DNA from: Stenopsyche tienmushanensis
Lineage: Eukaryota > Arthropoda > Insecta > Trichoptera > Stenopsychidae
Length of the DNA: 64,000 bases
Assembly: GCA_008973525.1 (NCBI GenBank)
Contig: WACJ01000083.1
Span: 930,001-994,000, forward strand
Direction: 5' to 3'
The position numbers and the translations under genes are program-made. Under the pieces are notes generated by a model. That model was not told the DNA's origin. It was given only the letters and a program-made list of their open reading frames with translations, and ran no database searches. Positions 50,001-58,799 of the stretch are shown one piece after another (position 1 is the first letter of the stretch; each line of letters begins with the position of its first letter).

Positions 50001-51348
50001 GAGTCGCAGTTCGAACAGCCTACAACCGTTCTCCCTAGTTTGTTTGCCTAGGATGTTGAGGATAGTAGTGAGCCTTTCACATAATCTCCACCAACCACTG
50101 TAATCGGCTGTTCCACACACCTTTTTATGGGTGACCTGCGCACCCAACTCATGCTAGCTGGGCTATCCCAGCAGCGTTTGATGAGCAAACCGACGAGGCT
50201 ACTTTCAGGCACCTCTACTCCACATCATCACAAAATCAAGTCCTGCCTGCTGAAGTTTTTCTATGACAGTTAATTCCAGTAGCACATTTTCATCTAAGTT
50301 GACTGCTTTCTGGCCTCTTTTTTCTTTTCCAGTATACAGGATACCTTTACAAGGATATCCATTTCCTAAATGACAGATCCACCATCTAGTTTTTACAGAC
50401 ATGGTGCAAAAACATTTTCTGCAGTATCGAAAACAGAAAAAATATCAAACTAAATATAGATTTTTCTAAACATATAATGCGAAAGGATTTTTTACCATAT
50501 AAATAAAAATGCAAGTCCACTTTAGATTGATATAATAAAATATTGTATGGATCGAAAGGATTAAATTTTCCTTATGGAACATGAAGAAAAACGTGATTTC
50601 TCTTACAAATTCTATGAAAAAAAATCTGGGTCTGGTTAGACCACTTTCATTGATTCTATGTGTATAAATAGAAATATCTTTTTATTTGTCGAAACAAAAG
50701 GATTTCGAACTTTTCATTTTAACTCTAAATTCTTTAAAACCCTTCAATGAACTAAGTCAGGGAAATTTGGTAAGTTCTATACAAAGCTTCTATAATCGTA
50801 AAACCTGCAAGAATCTTCAATTACATAACGAATACAGATCTTAAGTAATTGGTACAATATTTTCAAAATGATTTTTTAAAAGGATAACAAAAATATATTT
50901 AGATTTATTTTTTCAAGCAAAGACCATTCAGTCCGTCGATAGTATTATACATAAATGGATATGGTTGAAGCTTAATCACAGGCGTTTTCCGATTATAATA
51001 TATGTCTTTTGGAATGAAAGGTTTACTTTTATTGTGTAATTATGATAATGCAGTATTCATGCTAAACGAATATCATTTCTTTTTTTCCCATGAAGGTAAG
51101 CGACTGTTCCCCGTGACCTTCATAGGTTCCATATTATGGATCGCAGCCTATTCTTACCTGATGGTGTGGTGGGCCAACATTGTGGGCGAAACGGCTTACA
51201 TTCCACCAGAAGTGATGGGCCTTACCTTCTTGGCGGCTGGTACCTCCATTCCTGACCTCATCACCTCAGTCATCGTCGCGCGCAAAGGGTTTGGTGATAT
51301 GGCCGTTTCCAGCTCCGTTGGCAGCAATATTTTCGATGTCACAGTAGG
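25144..51348 (+). CDS. K+-dependent Na+/Ca2+ exchanger, partial (3' end beyond window)
   Basis: Five exons: 25144-25968, 34587-34752, 35810-36021, 43688-43820, 51096-51348 (529 aa visible; phases 0, 1, 0, 1, 2). NCKX (SLC24) exchangers extrude Ca2+ with K+ in return for Na+ across the plasma membrane. Residues 1-23 form a signal peptide ([20 protein letters not shown]). An acidic extracellular part follows with N-glycosylation sites (DNAT, NKTA), then TM helices from about 98. The alpha-1 repeat is at 138-180 ([30 protein letters not shown]), then [10 protein letters not shown]. Exons 2-3 encode the cytoplasmic loop ([40 protein letters not shown]) with Gly/Ala/Ser-rich linkers. Exon 4 resumes TMs ([20 protein letters not shown]). 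Exon 5 has the alpha-2 repeat ([34 protein letters not shown]). Best match by memory is Drosophila Nckx30C. The final TM exons were searched for after 51348 and not found. Confidence 0.93.
28990..29215 (-). pseudogene. Mariner-superfamily transposase fragment with repeat G
   Basis: The minus-strand frame ends [17 protein letters not shown], the block around the third catalytic Asp of a widespread DDE family ([21 protein letters not shown]). It is preceded by a damaged DRTGWTREP, corresponding to DRWIGR-GP. The upstream part (to 29215) is shared with three other repeat G copies in this window. Confidence 0.7.
30331..30485 (+). repeat. Duplicated non-coding segment, copy 1
   Basis: Starts CAGATTTTAAAAAT and includes ATTATTCTGATGGATATG and a GATTACGGCTTAATTGT-like core (here AATTACGGCTTAATTGT). 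A diverged direct copy lies 2.07 kb downstream at 32403-32560. No TE ends or coding capacity seen. Possibly a duplicated regulatory segment of the NCKX intron. Confidence 0.65.
30840..31000 (+). repeat. Dispersed repeat E, copy 1
   Basis: Contains CACATGTGGAAGACAAATAG, then CCACCACATTAAT, TATGGAGATTGCCTA and ATTAAGAAGAATTTCC in order. The same order with differences occurs at 62255-62385. Non-coding; family unknown. Confidence 0.55.
31440..31690 (+). repeat. LTR-like dispersed repeat F, copy 1
   Basis: Contains GTTAGCCTTGGCTGCGGGAG and CGTCCTTCCTGCAG, then a GTGTGAAATAAATAG stretch and TCTATTCCCATACATT. Related sequence is inverted at 55090-55225 and a shorter match lies at 60400-60495. The layout (GC-richer body, then an AATAAA-containing tail) recalls a solo LTR, but no TG...CA ends or target duplication were established. 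Confidence 0.45.
32040..32135 (+). repeat. Dispersed repeat G, copy
   Basis: Has AATTGCGAGGCGCTC and ATCAGCGGTCCGAAAAGCGG, matching 34905-35025 directly and 29090-29215 in the opposite orientation. Flanking sequence (ATTTTCGACCGATT..ATAACTTTG before, AAACCTTGTGGTGGCCGCT after) is shared with the 34.9-kb copy, so the repeat unit is at least 200 bp there. Confidence 0.65.
32403..32560 (+). repeat. Duplicated non-coding segment, copy 2
   Basis: Direct, diverged copy of 30331-30485: CAGATTTTAAAAATG, ATTATTCTGATGGATATGGC and GATTACGGCTTAATTGTGAT in the same order and spacing. The alignable part starts abruptly at CAGATTTT. Confidence 0.65.
34905..35025 (+). repeat. Dispersed repeat G, copy
   Basis: Contains GGCGTCCGATTGCGAGGTG and GCGATCCGAAAAGCGGACCG followed by ACAGACCTTGTTGTGGCC. 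It parallels 32040-32135 in the same orientation. Confidence 0.65.
35036..35083. repeat. Perfect 22-bp inverted repeat with 4-base loop
   Basis: Arm 35036-35057 (begins TTTAAATACTTAATCC) is exactly complementary to 35062-35083 (begins TATATTGGATTAAG), with loop AAAA at 35058-35061. It could form a cruciform or, in the pre-mRNA, a stable hairpin. It may be a very short palindromic MITE. Confidence 0.85.
37183..37642 (+). mobile_element. Mariner derivative, 460 bp, with intact inverted ends
   Basis: Flanked by TA target duplications (37181-37182, 37643-37644). The 34-bp terminal inverted repeats start TCTGGTCAGTCCAAAAGTTC on the left and, read from the right, TCAGGTCAGTCCAAAAGTTC: one mismatch in 34. 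Inside, 37358-37414 reads [10 protein letters not shown], the mariner block with the third catalytic Asp, and the frame region ends GKHIID near 37564. The N-terminal two thirds of the transposase is deleted, so it is non-autonomous. Same family as 61952-62065. Confidence 0.92.
37780..38741 (+). mobile_element. hAT transposon derivative, 962 bp, with 8-bp target duplication
   Basis: Perfect 19-bp terminal inverted repeats begin TAGGGAATCCAATCCCGAG (37780-37798) and end with its reverse complement (38723-38741). The 8-bp duplication GTTATGAC lies on both sides (37772-37779, 38742-38749), the size expected for hAT. Repeated ATCCCG/CGGGAT motifs lie beneath each end. The only coding remnant is the C-terminal dimerisation region at 38334-38516: [20 protein letters not shown], then [16 protein letters not shown]. 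Internal deletion makes it non-autonomous. Confidence 0.95.
38334..38516 (+). pseudogene. hAT transposase C-terminal dimerisation region
   Basis: A 60-codon open frame inside the hAT derivative with the conserved [20 protein letters not shown] block followed by [19 protein letters not shown], ending at a stop. It lacks the RNase-H-like catalytic core and the BED finger. It reads in the element's forward direction near its 3' end, as in full-length hATs. Confidence 0.9.
40095..40925 (+). repeat. Dispersed repeat D, copy 1
   Basis: Contains TTTTGTGCGGTAAATTCATT, then CGCACAAAAAAGCTATGGCT, ACCGCATAACTTTGAAACGG, GACCGGCCAAGTTGTTGCGT and GGGCGTGGTCGCGATTCAGC. The same order is found at 52095-53345 in the same orientation, which also has insertions. 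No coding potential recognised; the TE class is unknown. Confidence 0.75.
41095..41310 (+). repeat. Dispersed repeat H, copy 1
   Basis: GAAGCTCGGAGACAGACAGA, ATCGACTTATAATGAT and ACCGAATATTGTGTGTTATC recur in reverse orientation at 55545-55700, and a short part (GAACGAATATTGTGTGCTATC) lies at 20680-20712. It lies just downstream of the pogo/Tigger pseudogene in that element's reading direction, so it may be the non-coding end of the same element. Confidence 0.6.
41563..42326 (-). pseudogene. Pogo/Tigger (Jerky-like) transposase, decayed
   Basis: Minus-strand order: about 42070-42000 reads [20 protein letters not shown] then LSADKPS, the CENP-B-type second DNA-binding helix region. About 41960-41900 reads [20 protein letters not shown], containing the first catalytic Asp block (normally YN.DETGL; here the Asp is Asn). 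41784-41680 reads [20 protein letters not shown] then [12 protein letters not shown], the DDE_1 core. Frame breaks separate the blocks, and the catalytic Asp in NETGL is lost, so it is inactive. Confidence 0.85.
45000..45545 (-). mobile_element. Pogo/Tigger deletion derivative (candidate)
   Basis: Inverted similarity links 45025-45062 and 45485-45535: the right end has CGGACTACAGGGGGCGCCGT, and the left end reads CGGACTACAAGGGGTCGAAC in reverse complement. Between them the minus strand near 45260-45140 reads [20 protein letters not shown] then [11 protein letters not shown], like the CENP-B/Jerky second helix-turn-helix (W-----QRG-PISGP-L---A--F). No catalytic part is present. Confidence 0.5.
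45666..46505. mobile_element. Inverted-repeat element carrying a 64-bp tandem array
   Basis: The left arm 45682-45719 (GATTAG.G.GATCTTTTGCTA-like; here GATTAGAGGGAGTCTTTTGC) and the right arm 46431-46467, read in reverse, match over about 38 bp with few differences; weaker similarity extends outward. Inside is the tandem array at 45720-45985. No transposase is readable. Likely a MITE-type DNA element. Confidence 0.65.
45720..45985 (+). repeat. Tandem repeat, four units of 64-65 bp
   Basis: The motif GTGTCAGGT(C/T)TGGAGACCGTG starts at 45732, 45797, 45861 and 45925. Each unit also has GTGAGCCAC, a GGGCA(C/T)GT region and CAAAGAAATCCACTG. The two inner units are most alike; the outer two have diverged. 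Confidence 0.85.
48736..48940 (+). repeat. Dispersed repeat A, copy 2 (inside the piggyBac pseudogene)
   Basis: ATCATCATCATAGTGCTGCC, TCCACTGCAGAACTATGGGC and GACGAACGCTTTCGC match 3271-3490 in the same orientation. The inserted unit probably reaches to about 49430, where piggyBac sequence resumes. Confidence 0.75.
49640..50010 (+). repeat. Dispersed repeat B, copy 1 (inside the piggyBac pseudogene)
   Basis: Begins GCACTGCTGTACGATCTGTT and holds AGGAAAACCAGCTTCAGA, ACTGCCACCACGAATCCAAC and AGTTTGAAGGGGACTGCAGC. The same order is at 59865-60215. It has no recognisable coding capacity and may be a SINE-like or LINE-tail repeat. Confidence 0.75.
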
Positions 51349-52094
51349 GTCAGTATCTTTTAATTTTGTCTCTTTATTATATACATAATTTATTTTATTG
51401 TGTTCAAATATATTTAAATTTACAGTATATTTTTGTATTGATTTTGCATCAAAATGTAATATATTATTGACTATCAATGGTTTTGCAACGTCACAGTTTG
51501 TTGCAACGATGTATCAAGATCGGATAAATACGATGGATCTAGAATTATGCCGTTATCGATCGCAATATTTAAGAATTTCATAATTAATAATGCCTTTACA
51601 ATCCCACAATGCAGACAAAAGGACCTTTTTGGTCGTTAAGATCGATTCCGATATTGCCAGGGATACCTTCCCTTTAGAAATCCACTGTGTTTTGCGACAT
51701 AGGTTTGAGTACATAACCCATTTCACACCCCCTGTCACAAAATGTCGAAAATGCGTTCAATTTTCTTCTAATTTTATTAATTCTTGACACATTTGAACCC
51801 ATATAAATTAGCTTCCATCACTTACATGATGCGGACATCCTGTTTATGAATCTTGCCGATTTTTTTTAAAATGTTCTTGTAAACTAGACTGAGATATCTG
51901 ATTGTATCTATTTGTTCATTGTAATAGATTTGGTTGAATTTACTTCAAGTTCAATGAGTAATATCTCATTGTCAATTTACCTTCTTAAAACGATATTTTC
52001 ATCCGGTACTCCTAAAATTTCGATGTTCGATGTTTTTCTACCAATCTAAATTAGAACAAAGATATTCAAAAAGAAAAAAATGAGTAAAACTATG

Positions 52095-53345
52095 TTACTG
52101 TACACTTAAACATTTTTTGTGCGGTAGATGCGTTCCACGGAAAATCGCACAAAAAAGCTATGACTTACATAGAAAAATGAAGATGTGTTCCATGGATTTT
52201 AAAAACCGCATAACTTTGAAACTGCTATATAAAATATATCCAAAACAGCATAAAAAAGTTAATAAAAAACAGGAAATCAACAAAGCAATTTAAAAATAAC
52301 ATTTTTGGTAACATTTAACCCCTTAAATGGATATGACGTATATATCCGTCAAGACCAAAGTCCATGCAAAATGGGTATGACGGATATATACGCATTGTGA
52401 AAGTTAAGCAAACCTCAATAGAAAATGACGGATATGTCCGATTGCAGTGTTGTGTACGTTTAATGCAAGAATGATTCATCTCGGGAGCTGACTTGTTCGA
52501 GCTTGATGATATACTATTTTCGTATACTGGAAATGACGCGAAAAGATCGAAAAGGTGAAAAGATCGGATGATCACTTTTGACAGTGAATCAAAATATTGA
52601 AGGGGTTAAAGGACGTCTTGCATCATTGGTAAAATTTTAAAGATGTCTGACATTTGGTATTTCAAATGCCAGACATCCACTAGAGAAATACTAATTATTT
52701 TAATTGCAAACTATCATCGCTGTATGATAATTTTCGTTGCGTTAAAAAAATTCAGTCAAGTCAATTTTTGGCCTCATTTTGTCACAGTTTTAATTTTTTT
52801 TAAATAGTTAAGAAATACACTTTGACATAAATCTGGTAGGAATAATAGAGGATTATATAGAAAATATTCTTACCCAATTTGAAGTATATTAATTAATCAA
52901 AACCTGAGATATTATGTCAACCTTGTTGAAAAACGTAGATATCATTATAGTAGGACCGGCCATGTTGCCGCGTCACTAAAATAGCTATACCTCCCTAAGT
53001 ATTTGGATTTTTGGAAATTCCTTTTGAGAGTTTATTTTTAAAAGTCGAAACATTGGAAAAATGCAAAGAAACTAAATCATTTTTTTCAAAAATCTAAACC
53101 AGAATAAAGGGCGTGGTCGTAATTCAGCGATAGCAGATGCAATATGATTTCCACAGTCCCAAAGTTTATTTTTTTCAAGTTTTGGTTAGTGTAGATGATT
53201 TATTTCCTATTTTGTTCAAAATATCTCGATACTCTATCTCTTAACGAAATTTAAAAAAAAGAAAAATATTGCTTTAAAAAAAACCCGCATAACTTCGAAA
53301 TCGCACAAAAAAAAGTCGCACAAAAAGATATTTGTGAGTGTATAT
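52095..53345 (+). repeat. Dispersed repeat D, copy 2, interrupted
   Basis: Matches 40095-40925 in order: TGTGCGGTAGATGCGTTCCA, CGCATAACTTTGAAACTG, GACCGGCCATGTTGCCGCGT, GGGCGTGGTCGTAATTCAGC. It is longer than copy 1 because of the 287-bp element at 52319 and a segment near 52640-52675 with inverted halves (GATGTCTGACATTTGG / CAAATGCCAGACATC). Confidence 0.75.
52319..52605. mobile_element. piggyBac-type MITE, 287 bp, in a TTAA site
   Basis: TTAA occurs on both sides (52315-52318 and 52606-52609). The ends are CCCCTT on the left and AAGGGG on the right, a short inverted repeat typical of piggyBac-like elements. Internal GACGTATATATCCGTC-like motifs are repeated in inverted form (GACGGATATATACG at 52378-52392, GACGGATATGTCCG at 52427-52441). 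It lies inside repeat D copy 2, while copy 1 lacks it. Confidence 0.82.
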
Positions 53346-55089
53346 CATAACGCATATCGGAAGAAAGTAGAAATGCAACGCTAATCACATTAACTCTTTA
53401 TGAACCGTCAATGCATATGCCGTGTTTTTGTGAAAATTTATCAGCAGTGCAGATTATAAACAACGAAATTCAAGTAATAGAATCAGAAATATTATAGAAA
53501 AAAATTGAATAACACACCGGGTTAAATTTGAATGAATATTTGGGAGCCCTAATCTTAATTAAGGCCAATCCTTGATTGCACGGAAATAAAATGTTGACCT
53601 CAACTGCAAACTTATTCTGCGATCCGATATGGAATGGACCGCTTGCGCTCGTGCATCCTAAAGACACCCCAAATATGCTAGCGTCCCGGGGACCCCCCCA
53701 ATATATAGTTCTTCATTTCGATACAATTCAAGACTTTTAATTCCTTGGAAGACGCCACTACTGATGATCATGATGTAATCGCGCTACATTTGGCTGTTAA
53801 GTTGATTTTATAACAATACTTTTCTTGTGCCAGCCGCAGTGGAATAGATAAAATCAGTTTGAATTTATTTCGATGAAAATTTTATACGTAGGAGCTGAAA
53901 ACAGACGAATTAGAGCTAAAGCTTTATTCGGTTCAACTTTTTGACATTCATTCTATTATAACATTTGACATTTCAATTTGCGACCTACATTTTCGTGTTT
54001 TCAAATCGGGTTGTCGCATCTGCAAACTTCGGCGTGTACGAGGCCGGAAAACGTTTTACTTTATTTTCTTCGCCTATTTATTATTTTATTTTTTTGTGGG
54101 GGGTAAATTCATACACTTTGACAAACACTGGCGGGGGTAACATGCGGAAAATACAGTGCGTGTAAAGGTCATCGGCGAAATGAGAATTCAAACTGATAAA
54201 TATAGCTTCGGAACCAACACGATTTTCCACTTCACGCTTTTTGGAAAAGCGGCGGATTTTCCACCCAGAATGGAATTAAACATTTTTTCGCACCATCGTT
54301 TAAAATTTCGACCTCGGAAGAGTGTCGGAAATTCTTGCCTCATCTTGTGTACGGTAGAATTTCTGTGTCAGCTTAATATTAATTCCCAGTGTAATTTATT
54401 TCCGAAGGCAGAGCATCTCCTACAACAAAACAGAATAATGGCGTCATATAAATCACGACTTATACAATAGTCACATTTCTGAGAAAAACATAATTAAAAG
54501 AGGAAACCCATCCGGGTACAGTCTGTCACGGTATGATTATTTTCTTTTATTTCTTCCCGTCATTAAGCACAGCCTCGTGCTTTTAATGTGGGCGCAAATA
54601 TAGAGCACAACCAAATGGACCATTATCTAAGCCTATTTTATGTGTACAATTATTCATGGCAATTGTGGGAATTTGATTTTTTTTCTGGCCCAGAAGCTAA
54701 TGAATTAAACAATTCCACTTTTGGCAACCTAATGCTTAGTTATCCTTTGCTAAAATTTGGCAAAAAATAATGATTAATCATATGCTTAACTACTCGTATA
54801 TGACTCAGATATATACTGTGCTTAAGGTTTTATACTAAGCTCATTTATTTCACTCTTGTCAGCCGAATACATTAATTTCCTTGAATAAATATTTTCTCGA
54901 GAATCAATTGATAATAAGATAATTTCACTTTTTCTTCTGAATTTGATAGTATTGATATATATTGCAAACACTTGATACTCATATATGAAATGTTCTTCAA
55001 TCAAACCGGGGTGAAGCCGAGTGATAGGATAAAAATGCTCAAATATAGACTAAAACACTTTCGTCTTGACTATCTTATTTTTATTTGCG

Positions 55090-55225
55090 GGAGAGATGTT
55101 ACAGTTATGAGCCTGCAGGAAGGACATCTTCCCGCAGCCAAGGCTATCCGATGATTCCGCGTCTTCTGCGCGTCACCACAGGATAGGAAGCGGTACACGC
55201 GCAAGAATCCAGATCGCCCAAACAA
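55090..55225 (-). repeat. LTR-like dispersed repeat F, copy 2
   Basis: Reverse complement carries TAGCCTTGGCTGCGGGAAGA and TGTCCTTCCTGCAGGCTCAT, and upstream GCGCGTGTACCGCTTCC, in the same order as 31440-31690. Confidence 0.5.
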
Positions 55226-55544
55226 CACTGTTATAAAATATACCTATTTATGGTTAAACTCGAAAGAAATGTATACTGAAAAATGAACTTTTTCTGATGC
55301 TCTGTAAGATATTAAAAAAAAAACAAGATATTATAAACAAAAAAGTTCACCTTAAATAAGTTATGTTAAGATTATTCAAAACTTTTTTGGAACTGTTTGA
55401 AGCCGCGAGTTGTCATAACGAAGTGTGAACCTGCGTAGGTCATAATCATTCAATCGATTGTCGACATCGCTTATCATTGACCCTTTGAATAGTGAGCTAA
55501 TTTTAAATCAGCGTGTATGAGGCTTGTATATAAATAAATAAATA

Positions 55545-55700
55545 CTGTCGATAGCACACAATATTCGGTCATTTCTTCGCGTAAACATAAACAATACACC
55601 TGAAATCGATTCATAATATCATTCACATATCATTATAAGTCGATAAACTCTCCGTTTCTGTCTGTCTCCGAGCTCAACGTGCAATCTTCTCAATCTTCTT
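55545..55700 (-). repeat. Dispersed repeat H, copy 2
   Basis: Inverted relative to 41095-41310; shares ACCGAATATTGTGTGCTATC, ATCGACTTATAATGATATG and GAGCTCGGAGACAGACAG (as read on the minus strand). Confidence 0.6.
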
Positions 55701-55889
55701 TCTGAATCACTGGAATTTGATCGCAAATACGCGTCTTACCTCTTTAAGCGGTTAACGGATTATAATATCCATCGATCGAACAGATTTAGGCTTAATATTT
55801 ATAGGACGCTTAGAATGAGATCATTGGTTACTGAATTTAAAAAATATATATTTTACAAGTTTTAACAATCAAACTTTAAAAATATTAAT

Positions 55890-56215
55890 TATCTAATATA
55901 TAAAAATTAATTTCTGTTTGTTCGTATGTAATGCGCTGCTATACCGTTCATCAGATTGCGATAAAATTTTGTCCATATATTGCTAAGGATTAGCGCGAGT
56001 AACATAAGCATAGTCTAATATATAAAAAATAATGTTTGTTTGTCCGTATTTAATGCGCTGCCATACCGTTCATCCGATTGGGATAAAACTTTGTCAACTT
56101 ATTTTTTACACTTGCAAGAATAATACAGGCATAGTAAAAATATTGTTTGTGTATGCAGTTTGTTATACGAGACGTGGCATTGCAATGCATGCCACGTAAG
56201 AATTATTTCTTATGT
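55890..56215 (+). repeat. Helitron-like repeat H1, copy 2 with terminal hairpin
   Basis: Two units offset by about 122 bp each contain ATGCGCTGC.ATACCGTTCAT and ATAAAA.TTTGTC. They are followed at 56173-56198 by ACGTGGCAT-TGCAATGC-ATGCCACGT, a perfect 9-bp stem with an 8-base loop. Confidence 0.6.
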
Positions 56216-58799
56216 TAAATAGTGATTATTGTTTCTTGGAGTACATTTTATAATTTATTTCTCTTTTTAATTGGGTTTATCAATTTGATACTGCTAGAGG
56301 CAACAACAAAGAACAATGTCTATTCCAGTAAAATTTGATTTTTATAGAGCTTCTTGTATAAGTTTTGCATTTGGGTATACTTAAATAGATATAACAACAA
56401 TATTTTTATTTGTAATTTATTTTTTCCCTGAAAATACAAACGTGAAATCACATCGATTGAATGATTCATAGAAGTTAATATTACTTATTGTTTATAGATT
56501 CGACCAAAGCACATCGGGTAGAAACTCAAAGTAGCAAACGCACATTCGTGTCTGTTAGATAAAAACCTCCAACATAATGCTATTAGATTCGTGACCAGAT
56601 TACATAATTCGAATCGATGACGTAAATGATCCTGCTCGTAAAATTGCACGCGAAATAATATAGGAGCATATTGCTTTTCCGGCTCAGCCAGGTTCAGGTT
56701 GGAAGGATAAGGGTCGAGGTATGTCCAACTAGGTCACCCAGACTGCGGGTCAATGGGGCAATTGCTAGCAAAACTTCAACTTCCAACAAGACGATCGAAG
56801 CTCAAAATAACACATAAACAAACAAAGAAACACACACAAATGGACACGACTCGCAACAATGGAAATTTCACAAAAGCACCCCTTGATGTTTCACTTTTGG
56901 CGAAACTCCGACCCTCATTAAAAATACATCACAAGCCGGTTAAGTGATCCGACGGAACTATTGTCAGTATCTCGTTTTATCGTCATGCATGGAGACCACA
57001 ATGGCGAGAACGCAAATAACGTCGCTTCCTAAAGCGATCGTGGAGGTCGTATCAAAAATCTGGTCCGCCATTTGGGACGAGCCTGGAATATTCTTTATGT
57101 GCGTCCCGGATGGATACATGTAATGGACGATATTTAATTCGTGCTTTGAATACAAATATATATAAATTTTAAATTCATGGACCCTGAACTTTCTGTTTAC
57201 CTTGTTCTTACATTCATACAAAACAGATGCTATGTACAATAGTACTACTACGGATAAAAGTGGGCTTATTGTCTTTAAATATCGCATTTTTCATGTATAC
57301 ATGGCTCAATAAATGAAACAAAGGACATTCCATTGCATAGATGCATGATAATTCAAGATCTGACACCATTGGAAATTTGGTGTCAGAACTAAAGCCTCGA
57401 AGCTGATAACTTGTTAAGCAAATAATTCAGTAAGATCATTTTATACAAGATTACATTTCATTATTTGGACTTCAAGAACTAATCATATCGAAGGGTTAAT
57501 ATAGGGGGCACATAATCCAATCGGCTTAACGATTCTTGTCTTCCATATACATGCATGTCAAGTGACTACCAATATAATAGATATTCAATTTGCCCGATGA
57601 TGAAAAATTGCGACCGCCAAATATTGGGAGTTTCAAATGGCAAAAAGGCTTTTAGGCTGATTCGCCCTAATTTTTCGACAAGTTTGTCACGAAATGTGTG
57701 GTTAAATCAAAATTTCGAACGATTTAATCTTTGATATCCTTCGAAGTTGGATATCGCTGTACGTCTCGCTCGGAGCGCTTTATATAACCGTAAAAGCCTT
57801 AATACGATTCGAAGAAAGCCTCCAAAGAGTTGAAACCGTATGATGAATAATATAAAAGCTCTTGGGTTTACGTTGGAGGTGCCAAGTTCATTAATACTAG
57901 ATCAATGCTTCCCAATAGGCGGCTCGGGAGATCTCCCGCGGGACTCGAGCGATACGTGATTTATCATGTACATCGGAGTGCTATATTTTTATTCTGTTTT
58001 CGTACAGTGCTCGGGTCGATAAGATTGATGCGATTCAATTTGGCGGTCGTATTTTGGAAACGATAAAGCAGTGCACTGTAATATATAGCCCATCGTATCG
58101 TTTATATGTACCTTTGAATTTAGAAAATCATTGAGACACCATCAAGCCCTAGAGATAATTCAGAACAGTTCCTAAACAGTTATTCTTCTTTCTTCATAAA
58201 TTTAATTTTAAGGATTGACGCATTGCATAATGTACAAAGTTTTCTCAGTGCAGATTTTCAATCCAATGCCATACGAGTAATTATCTCACTAGATTCAAGC
58301 AATTCGGGTCAAAAACGGGGCAGCTAGAACAGGGGAGATGCACAGATCGTTTTTCGCTGCTCTAATGGGATTAACGACAATTAATGGAGAGCCCTTATTC
58401 CTTGTTTATTTAATTTGCCAAAAATATGATGGATGTTCCTAAATTTTGGGCCGTGGATATTTAAGCTTCGTTGATAATAGCTCGATTGATATCGGTACAT
58501 CAATCTTAGTCTATGATATTTTTTATCCACCTTATTACCTTTTAAAATTAACAGCACATATTTTTATTCGTCGTCGGGTCACCTGGGCGATCATCTCGAT
58601 GATGATAAGGGTATTTTAAAAACTGGGAAGTTTTCCTCGGAATACAGTGAAAAATTATTGGAGAGAATCGTTTTGATTTTTATTAAAAAGGACATTCTGA
58701 AATAAATGGAGTTAGAATGAAGCTGTGTTCGTTATTCGTAGCTTGCCTTGATTTCTTGGTCGTATAAATGTATTTTTTTTAAAAAAATCCCTGTGGGAG

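Larger units (their letters stand above)
48485..50402 (-). pseudogene. piggyBac-like transposase split by two repeat insertions
   Basis: Minus-strand pieces in protein order: 50402-50205 with [20 protein letters not shown] and [11 protein letters not shown] (piggyBac GYP-KGIIYTGK block); 49651-49433 with [20 protein letters not shown] and [14 protein letters not shown] (piggyBac '-I-FYN--KGGVD--DQ....R-TRRWP', here GGVD is damaged to ESAD); 48667-48485 with [20 protein letters not shown], the next piggyBac block. The gaps (50205-49651 and 49433-48667) are filled by repeats B and A. These therefore inserted into a formerly continuous gene. Confidence 0.85.
43821..51095. other. NCKX intron 4 (7.3 kb)
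   Basis: Donor GTACGT, acceptor CATGAAG. Contents: unique-looking tract (43870-44530), pogo-like deletion derivative (about 45000-45545), inverted-repeat element with 64-bp tandem units (45666-46505), unique-looking tract (46920-48110), piggyBac pseudogene split by repeats A and B (48485-50402), AT-rich end. Confidence 0.75.
51349..58799. other. NCKX intron 5, beginning (continues to window end)
   Basis: Donor GTCAGT follows 51348. No further NCKX exon was found up to 64000, so the last intron is at least 12.6 kb. This part holds repeat D copy 2 with a TTAA-flanked element, unique-looking tracts (53930-54480, 57280-58740), repeats F, H and H1, and AT-rich sequence. Confidence 0.6.
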
